A DNA stretch of 64,000 bases from Maricaulis sp048270095 (GTDB lineage Bacteria > Pseudomonadota > Alphaproteobacteria > Caulobacterales > Maricaulaceae). The notes under the pieces were generated by a model, which worked only from the letters and a program-made list of their open reading frames with translations, searched no databases and was not told the DNA's origin. The position numbers and the translations under genes were made by a program. Location: contig NZ_JBLWTL010000010.1 in NCBI RefSeq assembly GCF_048270095.1, positions 1-64,000 of the forward strand, written 5' to 3'. Positions 17,683-26,056 of this stretch are shown here, piece after piece (the stretch's first letter is position 1; every line of letters starts with the position of its first letter).

Positions 17683-18627
17683 TCAGGCGGCCGCGCTTTC
17701 GGCGTCCTGCGCTGCGGCTGTGCCGGACTGGCCATAGAATTTGGGCTCCAGCCCTTTGAACCAGAACACTTTGCCCGCGCCCTGAACGGCCTTGTCGAGC
17801 GCCTTGACCGCAAAGGCCCGGCGCAGCGGAAGGCTCAGCAGGGCGAGCGGCGCGAAGACCAGGATCTGGCCAAGACCGACAGCCATCCAGAACGCAATCC
17901 CGGCCCGATTGACGGCGTCAGCCCGGGCGCAGTTCTGCGTTGCGCCCTGGCCAAAGGCGAAGCTGCGCGAGAGCAGGTGTGACCAGTTGGTCCGCGCCTC
18001 GCCGACCACTTCGACGGCCTTGGCGCGCGCCGACCAGCCGAAGCGGGCTCCCTGCGCGGCGAGCAGGGCGAAGAAGGCGTCATCCTCGCCGCCGATCTGG
18101 TTGAGCGCCGGATCGAAGGGCTGATCGGGAAGGTTGAAGGCCTCGCGATCAATCAGGGAATTGCCACTGCCGAAGGGCTCCTCGAGCAGGGTGTCCGTGG
18201 CCGGGCCGGTGCGCGAATAGAGGCGCGTGGCGAGCTGACCAGGCAGGCTCGCCGGTGCGCTGACTTCGGCGCGCAAGGGACCGAAAACCACGTCTGCTTC
18301 GAGCGTGCGGGCGGTGTCCATCAGGGCTTTGAGCCAGTCAACGCTGGCAACTTCGTCATCATCGAGCAGGGCGATAAAGCGACCGCTGGCGGCGGCAAAG
18401 CCGGCATTGCGGGCATTGGAAACGCCCGGCCGCGGCTCGTGCACATAGATGACCGGGCAACGCGCGACGGCATTGGCATTGGCGGCAATCGCGCGTGCGG
18501 ACGCCTCCGGCGAATTGTCGACGATGATGATTTCATCGGGCCGGTGCGATTGCGCCAGCACGCTCTGGACAGCCACGCGCAGGCCTTCCGGCCGGCGAAA
18601 AGTCGGGATCATCACGGAAATACTCAT
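17683..18627 (-). CDS. GT2-family glycosyltransferase, second one of the holdfast cluster
   Basis: The 314-residue protein starts MSISVMIPTFRRPEGLRV, which is the canonical GT2 (GT-A fold) beginning. A nucleotide-binding DNSPE segment and a metal-binding acidic motif in IALLDDDEVASVDWLK follow. The C-terminal part has one or two hydrophobic stretches that may anchor it to the membrane. Its start overlaps the stop of the deacetylase gene, so it is the last gene of the hfsF-hfsG-hfsH transcript. By position it could be the equivalent of HfsL or HfsJ, but orthology cannot be settled from the sequence alone. Confidence 0.85.
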   Translation of the reverse strand: MSISVMIPTFRRPEGLRVAVQSVLAQSHRPDEIIIVDNSPEASARAIAANANAVARCPVIYVHEPRPGVSNARNAGFAAASGRFIALLDDDEVASVDWLKALMDTARTLEADVVFGPLRAEVSAPASLPGQLATRLYSRTGPATDTLLEEPFGSGNSLIDREAFNLPDQPFDPALNQIGGEDDAFFALLAAQGARFGWSARAKAVEVVGEARTNWSHLLSRSFAFGQGATQNCARADAVNRAGIAFWMAVGLGQILVFAPLALLSLPLRRAFAVKALDKAVQGAGKVFWFKGLEPKFYGQSGTAAAQDAESAAA

Positions 18628-19391
18628 GCGGGGTCTCCAATCTCTGCCATCGCTGCGGCAACCGTCAGCACGCGGGCGCCACTGCGCTCGACGGCGCCGC
18701 AAACCCCTTCGAGCTGGGCGGGCGTACAGCCCCACTGGGTTGGTTCGTCCTGCACATCATGCAGGTAGAAGATCAGCCATCCCGGATGTTCGACCAGGCC
18801 TTCAGCCGCGTCGACCGCACGGGCAATGCCGGCCTCTCCGCCATCGACGGGAACCGATTTGAGCAGGCTGCGATCGCTCATGCCGCGATTAATCGCGGCG
18901 TGGACGCCTCGCAGCGAGGTGAAACGCTTCGCCAGCAAGCGCTTGGCGGCAGGCGTTGTCTCGCCATAGGGATAAGCGAAACTGTCCAGCTTGCCGTCAT
19001 ATCCGAGCGCGCGCAGGGCCTGGTGATTGCGTTCGATATCGGCCAGCAGCGCATCGGCGCCGACGCGCGAGCCGTCGATATGGGTATGGGTGTGACAGCC
19101 AATTTCATGACCCGCCGCGACAAGGCGTTGCAGGTCGCCGGCATCGAACATGGCACCGTGATGGGTGCATGTCCCGGCATAGCCGGCCGAGGCGTAATAA
19201 GTGCCACGCCAGCCATGGTTTTCCAGGATCGCGGCACCGCTCAAGGCGGCGGATTTCGGGAAATCATCGAAGCTGAAGCTGACGATGGCATGGTCGAGAT
19301 CGACGCTCAGCGGTGCGCGCGCAGCGAGCCGCGCCCAGCGACGGTTCAGCTTGGAGACCAGGCCTCCACCAGGATTATAGGGCGTGTCCAT
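18624..19391 (-). CDS. hfsH: Polysaccharide deacetylase HfsH (NodB domain)
   Basis: The 255-residue protein is a carbohydrate esterase family 4 member. It has the metal/catalytic Asp motif FSFDDFP, the His motif HEIGCHTHTH and the SFAYPYGE motif. It would remove N-acetyl groups from GlcNAc units of the holdfast glycan, as HfsH does in Caulobacter, controlling adhesiveness. No signal peptide is seen, which fits action on lipid-linked intermediates in the cytosol. It overlaps both neighbours (1 bp with the preceding GT, 4 bp with the following GT). Confidence 0.9.
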   Translation of the reverse strand: MDTPYNPGGGLVSKLNRRWARLAARAPLSVDLDHAIVSFSFDDFPKSAALSGAAILENHGWRGTYYASAGYAGTCTHHGAMFDAGDLQRLVAAGHEIGCHTHTHIDGSRVGADALLADIERNHQALRALGYDGKLDSFAYPYGETTPAAKRLLAKRFTSLRGVHAAINRGMSDRSLLKSVPVDGGEAGIARAVDAAEGLVEHPGWLIFYLHDVQDEPTQWGCTPAQLEGVCGAVERSGARVLTVAAAMAEIGDPA

Positions 19392-20335
19392 CAGATCGCC
19401 TCCGCGGCCCAGCTGGCGCGCCAGAGTTTGAGCGCCGCGGTGCGCAGCCGCACCGGCAGGCCCTGGCTATTGGCCAGCCGCGCCCACAAACCCCGAAACA
19501 GGGCCTGAAAGGGGATGGTGCCGAGCGTGCGCGCGGCGCGGGCGCCGGGCAGCACCGCCAGATGCGGGTGCTTTTCCAGCAGCCGGGCATAATTGACGGC
19601 GCCATCGCGGAATTTCTGCAGCAGGGATTCGCTGGTCTGCAAGCCGGCATGGCTGGCCGGATTGTCAAAATGGATCAGATTATGGTTGCGCGCCGCACGC
19701 ACGGCCCAGTCAACATCCTCAAAGCCCCAGCCGGTGAAGCCGGTGTCGAACGGCACGCCGCGCATCACACTGGCGCGCACCAGAAGATTGCTCGAGCAAT
19801 AGGCGGTGGGACCGATCAGGGCGCGAGCCGCCGCGTCTTTCTCGTCGCTGGTGCGGGCGAGAACTGCGTGCAGATGATAGCGCTGGTCTTCAGGCTCGGC
19901 CGTCTCATAGCCGCCGAAGGCCGCGTCGAAATCATCCAGCTCGATGCGCTCGAGATAGGCATCGAGAAAGCCGTCATCGCCCGGCTGCATGTCGGCATCG
20001 AGATAGAGCAGCCAGCGCCCGCGTGCCTGGCGGGCCAGCAGATTGCGTCCGGCCGAGCGGCCAATATTTTCTGCCGCAGTCAGGAGCCGGGCCGGGGCGC
20101 TCAGCGCCCGGACTGTGCGCGATACGGCTTCGTTGAGACCCGGATCGGGACAGCCGTCATCGAGCAGAAGGATCTCGATATCGCGGCGCACGCCGATCAA
20201 CGGGTTGAGCGCGGCGGCGAGGGCCGTCGGATCATCACCATAGAAGGGCACCAGAATGGACAGGACGGTGCGGTCGGATCGCTGCCAGGCGGTATTGGCC
20301 AGTTCGCTAAATGACGTCTGTGTTGTGTCGGTCAT
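19391..20335 (-). CDS. hfsG: GT2-family glycosyltransferase, positional HfsG
   Basis: The 314-residue protein starts at the ATG of MTDTTQTSFSELAN, overlapping the flippase stop. Motifs are LLLDDGCPDPG, the DxD motif in LLYLDADMQPGDD, and a galactosyltransferase-type TGWGFEDVDWAVRA that supplies the catalytic acid. It lies between the flippase and the deacetylase, the position of hfsG in Caulobacter, where HfsG extends the lipid-linked holdfast chain. The GT2 assignment is secure. The hfsG name rests on gene order. Confidence 0.83.
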   Translation of the reverse strand: MTDTTQTSFSELANTAWQRSDRTVLSILVPFYGDDPTALAAALNPLIGVRRDIEILLLDDGCPDPGLNEAVSRTVRALSAPARLLTAAENIGRSAGRNLLARQARGRWLLYLDADMQPGDDGFLDAYLERIELDDFDAAFGGYETAEPEDQRYHLHAVLARTSDEKDAAARALIGPTAYCSSNLLVRASVMRGVPFDTGFTGWGFEDVDWAVRAARNHNLIHFDNPASHAGLQTSESLLQKFRDGAVNYARLLEKHPHLAVLPGARAARTLGTIPFQALFRGLWARLANSQGLPVRLRTAALKLWRASWAAEAI

Positions 20336-21789
20336 GATGGGGCCCCCGCCGGTTTCATCAGTGCACGTGCATCGGCCAGCCAGCTGCGGCAGTCCGCGAT
20401 ATTGAAAGCCAGCGCGCTGGCGACATAGACAATCGCGCCGGTCATCGCCTGGGCGACAAGCATCAACCATGCCGAACCGAGGACCGGCAGCGCGTAGACA
20501 GCCGCTGCCATGATCCCGGTCGCCGCAGCGGCCTTGATCCAGTCAGTCCAGGGCAGGGGCAGCGGGAAATGTTTGCGGCCCAGCCAGGCGCAGATGAGCA
20601 GGGCAATGAAATAGGCGATCACGGTCGCGGCTGCGGCGCCGGCAATGCCAAACATCGGTATGAAGACCAGGTTGAGCCCGAGATTGAGCACGGCCGCCCC
20701 CGCCATGATGGCCGCCATGCTGGCGGTGCGGCGCTTCAACGTGAAGGCTTCGTGGAAATAATAGGTCATCATCCCCTTCATCAGGCCCGACAGGGCAATC
20801 CAGGGCATGATAAGGGCGGCCTGTTCGCGCAGGCTCTCACCAATGATGATCGTGGTCAGCGGCACGGCGACCAATGCCAGCCCGGCGGCGGCGGGGAAGG
20901 CGATCAGGGCCATCAGCCCGGCCGCACGGCCGGCCACGTCGCGGGCGGCTTCGGGGCCCTGGCTTTCCAGCGCCTTGATCGTTAGCGGCCAGACGGCGGC
21001 GCCAAACCAGATGAAGATGACATCGAGCAGCCGGTCGGCGAGACCGTAACCGGCCGCATACATGCCGACTGCGCCCTGGCCGAGGAAGGCGGCGATCAGG
21101 AATCGGTCGCCCACCGAGAGCAATTCCTCGAACACGAGCGACGCCGAGACCGGCGCGCCATAGCGGGCATAGACCTGGGCGCGCACGATCTGGCGCCGGC
21201 CCCTGGCGGCGCGGCGCAGCATGACAGGCAGGTCGACGATCAGGGCGATCGCGGCGGCGATGGCCGAGCCCATGAAAATCCCGGCAGCCCCGAGGTCCGT
21301 CGTGAAAATAATCCCGACGCCAATGATAAAGCCGCCCATCAGATAACCGGCCTCCAGAGCGGAGAACCGCGCGACCTCGCCAGCGGCGCGGTGCGTCACC
21401 AGACCGATCTGCATCAGGGCACGCAGCAGCAGCGCCATGGCCGCGAAAGCCAGAACGGTTTTCAGACGTGCATCGAACGGCAGAAAAACCAGCGCCGCGA
21501 CAATCAAGACTGTGCCGGCCAGCGCCATCATCAGGAACAGGCCATAGGCCGTGGCCAGATGGTCGCCGAGGCGGCGGCGCGCTTCAGCACGGGCGTGGAA
21601 ACGGGCGATCGCGGCTTCCAGCCAGGTGAATGTCGTGATGTGAAACAGCGAGAGGGCGGCCAGCGCCAGCGCGTACTGACCATAATCATCCGCCGATAAC
21701 AGACGTGTGAAAATCGCCACGCCGCCGAAGCCGACAATCACCTGGGTCAGTTGTACGGGAAGATATCCCAGAAGATGCCGTCCAAGCAT
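20332..21789 (-). CDS. hfsF: Lipid-linked oligosaccharide flippase HfsF (Wzx/MOP family)
   Basis: The 485-residue protein is hydrophobic throughout, with about 12-14 predicted membrane helices and the Wzx start MLGRHLLGYLPVQLTQVIVG. I chose the ATG at 21789 because a GGAGCG site lies just before it; a TTG at 21825 would add 12 residues. It would move the completed repeat unit to the periplasmic face for HfsC. It is the first gene of the minus-strand block hfsF-hfsG-hfsH-GT2 and is divergent from hfsK. Confidence 0.88.
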   Translation of the reverse strand: MLGRHLLGYLPVQLTQVIVGFGGVAIFTRLLSADDYGQYALALAALSLFHITTFTWLEAAIARFHARAEARRRLGDHLATAYGLFLMMALAGTVLIVAALVFLPFDARLKTVLAFAAMALLLRALMQIGLVTHRAAGEVARFSALEAGYLMGGFIIGVGIIFTTDLGAAGIFMGSAIAAAIALIVDLPVMLRRAARGRRQIVRAQVYARYGAPVSASLVFEELLSVGDRFLIAAFLGQGAVGMYAAGYGLADRLLDVIFIWFGAAVWPLTIKALESQGPEAARDVAGRAAGLMALIAFPAAAGLALVAVPLTTIIIGESLREQAALIMPWIALSGLMKGMMTYYFHEAFTLKRRTASMAAIMAGAAVLNLGLNLVFIPMFGIAGAAAATVIAYFIALLICAWLGRKHFPLPLPWTDWIKAAAATGIMAAAVYALPVLGSAWLMLVAQAMTGAIVYVASALAFNIADCRSWLADARALMKPAGAPS

Positions 21790-21952
21790 GAAACGCTCCG
21801 CTCGCCTGTAACGCGAAGCTTGCAAGATGAGTGCCGCGTGAAAGGTGATTGTCGCGGCTTTCGCACGCGTTCACCCCGCGATAAGGGCTGGTGCGGTATC
21901 AAGGCTATGGCGACGGTCCAGCGGGGCCGGAAGTACAAGCGGAATCAAGTCT

Positions 21953-23032
21953 ATGGATATTGGATCAAAACGACCCAGTGAATTGTCTCCCGCCGAGAAA
22001 CAGGCCTGGAGGGCCTTTGTCGCGGCCGATGAGGCGCTGGCCAGTCCGTATTTCGCGTTTGAATTCGCGGAATGTTGCGAAGAGGCCCGCGATGACACGC
22101 GTGTGCTTGTGATACGCAAGGCGGGACAGATCATTGGATTTCTACCCCTGCACACGGGCAAGCTGGGTTATGCGCGGCCGCTGGCGGGGCCGATGGGTGA
22201 TGTGCAGGGACTGATTGTCGAACCGGGTGTCGACATCGATTTGCGAGCCGTGCTGCGGCGGGCGGGCCTTCCGCTGTTTGCCTTTCATTCCGCATTGGCG
22301 AGCCAGAAAGTCTTCCACGACAATGCCGACGAATTCTGCGGCTCATGGATGATTGATCTCTCCGAGGGATTCGACGCCTGGGAAGCGCGCCGCGGCCAGG
22401 TCGTTCCCAAGGCCATGCGGACCTTGCGCTCTCGCCGCCGCAAGCTGGACGAGCTGGAGGGCGGCCATCGCTATGTGATGGAAGACAGCAATCCGGAAGT
22501 CTTCGACCGGATGCTCGAATGGAAACGGCAACAATACGACTCAACCCATGTTTTCAACGTGTTTTCCGTTGACTGGACCCGCGATCTCCTCAAAGCCGTG
22601 CTGCGCCGCAAGGGCGAGTTTTTCTCGGGCAGTTGTTCATCGCTCTATGTCGGTGACGAGCTGGTGTCGGTCCATATCGGGATGGAGAGCGATCGGCTCT
22701 CGCATTACTGGTTTCCGGCCTATCACGCCGATTACGCCCGCTTGAGCGCCGGTGTGCTCCTGCTCACCGAGGCCGCGCGTGCGGCGGCCGCCAAGGGACA
22801 TCTGGCAGTCGAGCTCGGTCCGGGCGATTTTCAGTTCAAGCGCGATCTGTCGAGTTTTCAGGTCGGTCTGGCGAGCGGTTGTATCGCCCACAAGTCATTG
22901 CTGTGCGCAACCCGCGATGCTGGCCAGGCGTTGACCCGGGCTGCGGAATCCTCACCGCTTGGCCCGATCCGGCACTGGCCGGGCAAGCTGATGCGCAAGA
23001 TTGACCGGCTCAGCGGGTTCTACGCGCTGTGA
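21953..23032 (+). CDS. hfsK: FemAB/GNAT-type N-acyltransferase HfsK (CelD/BcsL-like)
   Basis: The 359-residue protein starts at the ATG of MDIGSKRPSELSPAEKQ; the longer frame lacks support. It shows the double-GNAT pattern of the CelD/FemAB group. The characteristic C-terminal segment is YWFPAYHADYARLSAGVLLL, then VELGPGDFQFKRDLSS, matching the family's GpGdxxYK motif. HfsK acylates the holdfast polysaccharide in Caulobacter, where its gene lies away from the main cluster; here it is next to hfsF. Its stop overlaps the GTG start of the GH5 gene. Confidence 0.85.
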   Translation: MDIGSKRPSELSPAEKQAWRAFVAADEALASPYFAFEFAECCEEARDDTRVLVIRKAGQIIGFLPLHTGKLGYARPLAGPMGDVQGLIVEPGVDIDLRAVLRRAGLPLFAFHSALASQKVFHDNADEFCGSWMIDLSEGFDAWEARRGQVVPKAMRTLRSRRRKLDELEGGHRYVMEDSNPEVFDRMLEWKRQQYDSTHVFNVFSVDWTRDLLKAVLRRKGEFFSGSCSSLYVGDELVSVHIGMESDRLSHYWFPAYHADYARLSAGVLLLTEAARAAAAKGHLAVELGPGDFQFKRDLSSFQVGLASGCIAHKSLLCATRDAGQALTRAAESSPLGPIRHWPGKLMRKIDRLSGFYAL

Positions 23033-24231
23033 CCGGCCCGAGCCGCCGATCTCTCATCGCCGCTGCCGGGCTCGCTTCGCTCGGTCTGCCCGGGTGCGCC
23101 CGGGCCCGGACCAATCGGCTGGAATTATGGAATAACCACACCGGGCCGCATTTGCGCGGGGCTGTGCTGGCGCAAAGACGGGTCTTTCCGGAACTCGACG
23201 GCCCGGAATTTCTCGGCTCCGGCGCGGTCGGCGTCCCGGTCACCGATGCATCCCTGCGTGAGCTCGCTGCCAGCGGTGCCAATCTGGTTGTCCTGTCCCA
23301 TCCCGGGACGGTCGCCGAATGGGCACCCTATGTGCCCGATCTGGCGGTTGAGGATCATCTCAACGACATGGTTCGGCGCTGCGAACTGGCCGGCCTGTAT
23401 GTCGTGATCGGGTTTCGCACCGGGCCCGGGCGCAGCGAATTCACCTTCCATCGCGGCGGCGCCGATGGCTGGTTTCCCGCTTCAATGATCAATGATGATG
23501 TCTGGGTCTCGACCGAGGCCCAGGATGGCTGGGACATGATGTGGCGGCGCACGGCAAGCCGTTTTCGCGACCGCGCCAATGTCGCCGGCTATCTCCTGAT
23601 GGTCGAGCCGAATGCCAACCAGGCCGCGCCGGGACCCGATGGCGGCGATCTCGATCAATGGGACCCGGCTCTCCTGGCGCAACAGGTCGCCGGCACCCCG
23701 GCCGACTGGCCGGCGCTGGCCCGGCGCCTGGCCGCGGTTATCCGCGAGCATGACACTGACACGCCCATCCTGATCAATCCGGACGGTTACGGGCATAGCA
23801 GTTTTGCCGGGCTGCTGGACCTCAACAGTGCGCCGGGCCTGGTGCTGGCCCTGCATGATTACTCACCGCGCGCCTATACACACCAGGGTCGCGGCGCCAA
23901 TCTCGGCTTCGACCGCGGCGAGGCTGAATTCATGCCGCCTGACGCTGCGCGGTGGATGATGGGTGAGTTCGGGGTCGCACGCTGGGCGCCTGATGCGCCG
24001 CGCTATCTGCGCCGGCGGGCAGCGTCGCTGGAGCGGGCCGGAGCGGGCTGGGCGATGTTTCGCTGGGATAGCGGCTGGCGCCTCTATGAGGACCGCGAAA
24101 ACATGTTCAATCCGGTTTACGGCGCCGATCCTGACGCGGTCAGCCCGGCGGCGGATGCGCCCATGTTGACGGCATTGCAGGATTTGTGGCGCCGCAACCG
24201 GATGCGCCCGCAATCACTGTTGCGGCGCTAG
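23029..24231 (+). CDS. Exported glycoside hydrolase family 5-like protein in the holdfast cluster
   Basis: The 400-residue protein starts with GTG overlapping the hfsK stop. The N-terminus has SRRSLI at 5-10, a hydrophobic stretch and a LPGCA sequence at 20-24 that could be a Tat signal or a lipobox. The body has cellulase-type features: Glu193 in LLMVEPNAN (acid/base), Tyr in HDYSPRAY and Glu313 in WMMGEFGVARW (nucleophile). It probably cuts beta-linked polysaccharide in the periplasm or at the surface. The overlap suggests a role in trimming or clearing the same glycan (inference). Confidence 0.83.
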   Translation: MTGPSRRSLIAAAGLASLGLPGCARARTNRLELWNNHTGPHLRGAVLAQRRVFPELDGPEFLGSGAVGVPVTDASLRELAASGANLVVLSHPGTVAEWAPYVPDLAVEDHLNDMVRRCELAGLYVVIGFRTGPGRSEFTFHRGGADGWFPASMINDDVWVSTEAQDGWDMMWRRTASRFRDRANVAGYLLMVEPNANQAAPGPDGGDLDQWDPALLAQQVAGTPADWPALARRLAAVIREHDTDTPILINPDGYGHSSFAGLLDLNSAPGLVLALHDYSPRAYTHQGRGANLGFDRGEAEFMPPDAARWMMGEFGVARWAPDAPRYLRRRAASLERAGAGWAMFRWDSGWRLYEDRENMFNPVYGADPDAVSPAADAPMLTALQDLWRRNRMRPQSLLRR

Positions 24232-24333
24232 GCTGCCCCGTTTTCGCCGGGTCATACCGTGCAGGCGGCCACCCCTATCCATCGTCGCGCATTCGCTCTC
24301 GCCGCAACTGGACGGCGCCAGCCCGGTCAGACG

Positions 24334-25866
24334 CTAGCGAATATTGAGTTTGTCGCCGAGCAGGGCAGGCAGGGTCCGCAGCATGATCATCAGGTCGAAC
24401 CAGAAATCGGCGCGCGCAATATAATCGACATCCCACTGGATCCGCTCGCGTGCGGCTTCCGGTGAATGCAGGGGCCCACGCGAGCCATTGACCTGGGCCC
24501 AGCCGGTAATGCCCGGCTTGACGCGGTGACGGTGGGCATATTCGGCCACCAGTTTGGAGGTCTCGGTGCCGCCCGTGCGCATGCCCGGAGCGTGCGGACG
24601 CGGACCGACCAGCGACATCTCGCCGCCGAGCACATTCCACAATTGCGGCAATTCATCCAGGCTGGTGCGACGCAGAAAACCTCCAAGCCGGGTGACCCTT
24701 GGGTCATCAAATTCGACCTGGCGCACGGTCTGGGTCTGGCGGTCCGGCGAGTGTCGCATGGACCGGAATTTGTAGACAGTGATCATGCGGCCGTTAAAGC
24801 CTTCGCGCTGCTGGCGGAAGATGGCCGGGCCGGGGCTTTCCAGCCGGACGGCGATGCCGATGATCAGCATGAGCGGCAAAAGGCCCATGAACATCAGCGA
24901 GGCGAATACCAGATCCTGAAGGCGTTTGGCGATCATGTGACCGACGCGTTCCTCAAACCCGCTCATCCGTGCCGCCTGCACGCCGACCACATCTTCAAGG
25001 CTGGTCGTGTCGGGGTCGAAATGATCGAGGTCGAGCAACAGGCAGACCGGTTGCGGCAGGGCGCGCAGCTTGCCGAGCAGAATCCGCACGCGATCTTGCG
25101 CCTTGGGCGTCACGGTCAGGATGATCCGGTCGACATCGGGCAGAGTGCCCCATTTGAACAGGTCATCCGTATCGCCCAGATAGGGTGTGCCGGCGAGTTG
25201 CGACGGGCTCCGTGCCTTGCGGTCGTCGAAAATGCCGACGACATTGACCGTGCCCGAGCCCTTGTTTGCGGCGATCAGCTTGCGCGCATTGGGCGTCGCG
25301 CCAACCAGCACGACATTGCGCGCCAGCCGTCCGGCCTTGGCCCAATGCTCGATGAAGCCGGCATAGATAATGTGCAGGATTGTGACGGCCGCCGTCGCGG
25401 TGATGGCAAATCCGGCGACCAGGTCGACGGTGCGCGGTGCGGTCAGATGCGCCAGTGCGATGATCGCCGCGCCGCTCAGCCCGACGGCGATGAAGGCGGT
25501 CAATACGCGATAGACGACGATGCCGCGCGGATCGACGCGGTAGAGTTTGAACATCAGCAGCAGGGCGGGGGTCAGGGCCGCGAAAGCGGCCAGCGGCAAT
25601 AATTCGCCCGATGGCACCTGGTTCACGGCGCCGCCGGAAATGGCAAAGGCGCCGGCCGTACTGATGATGGCGATGGCAAGAATATCGATCGTCTGCATCA
25701 GATGACCGAGCGCCTTGCGGTTGACGCGGTGTTGCGGCGCCCGGGCCTTGGCCCGCATATGGGCGCGGGTGAGGGCGGCCGCATCGGCCATTGCCGGGCG
25801 GACATTATCGGTCATATCATTGGCCGGTCCGCTCTGCGGCTGACGTCGTGAACTGGAATATTCCAA
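24334..25866 (-). CDS. hfsE: Polyprenyl-phosphate hexose-1-P transferase HfsE (WbaP-type)
   Basis: The 510-residue protein has about five N-terminal membrane helices, a Rossmann-like middle region (NVVLVGATPNARKLI) and the C-terminal bacterial sugar transferase domain. Visible there are AIFRQQREGFNGRMITVYKF, SLDELPQLWNVLGGEMS and LVGPRPH. It starts lipid-linked repeat-unit synthesis on undecaprenyl phosphate. The TTG at 25866 has AAGGGG upstream; the ATG at 25815 is an alternative. It converges on the GH5 gene. Confidence 0.9.
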   Translation of the reverse strand: MEYSSSRRQPQSGPANDMTDNVRPAMADAAALTRAHMRAKARAPQHRVNRKALGHLMQTIDILAIAIISTAGAFAISGGAVNQVPSGELLPLAAFAALTPALLLMFKLYRVDPRGIVVYRVLTAFIAVGLSGAAIIALAHLTAPRTVDLVAGFAITATAAVTILHIIYAGFIEHWAKAGRLARNVVLVGATPNARKLIAANKGSGTVNVVGIFDDRKARSPSQLAGTPYLGDTDDLFKWGTLPDVDRIILTVTPKAQDRVRILLGKLRALPQPVCLLLDLDHFDPDTTSLEDVVGVQAARMSGFEERVGHMIAKRLQDLVFASLMFMGLLPLMLIIGIAVRLESPGPAIFRQQREGFNGRMITVYKFRSMRHSPDRQTQTVRQVEFDDPRVTRLGGFLRRTSLDELPQLWNVLGGEMSLVGPRPHAPGMRTGGTETSKLVAEYAHRHRVKPGITGWAQVNGSRGPLHSPEAARERIQWDVDYIARADFWFDLMIMLRTLPALLGDKLNIR

Positions 25867-26056
25867 GGCCTAACCCCTTATTCGATCCGGGCAAGCTAGC
25901 GCATTGAACACAATATTCCGTTGAGAAGCGTGGTTAGCGGAGTCTTGATGCGCGGCTCGCTGGACAGAATCCGCACTGGCATTTTGTTGCGTTGCAGCAT
26001 AGAAGCCCGGTCTGGCATGCGCGCGGTCACGCGCCGATACCGAATGGATACATCTG

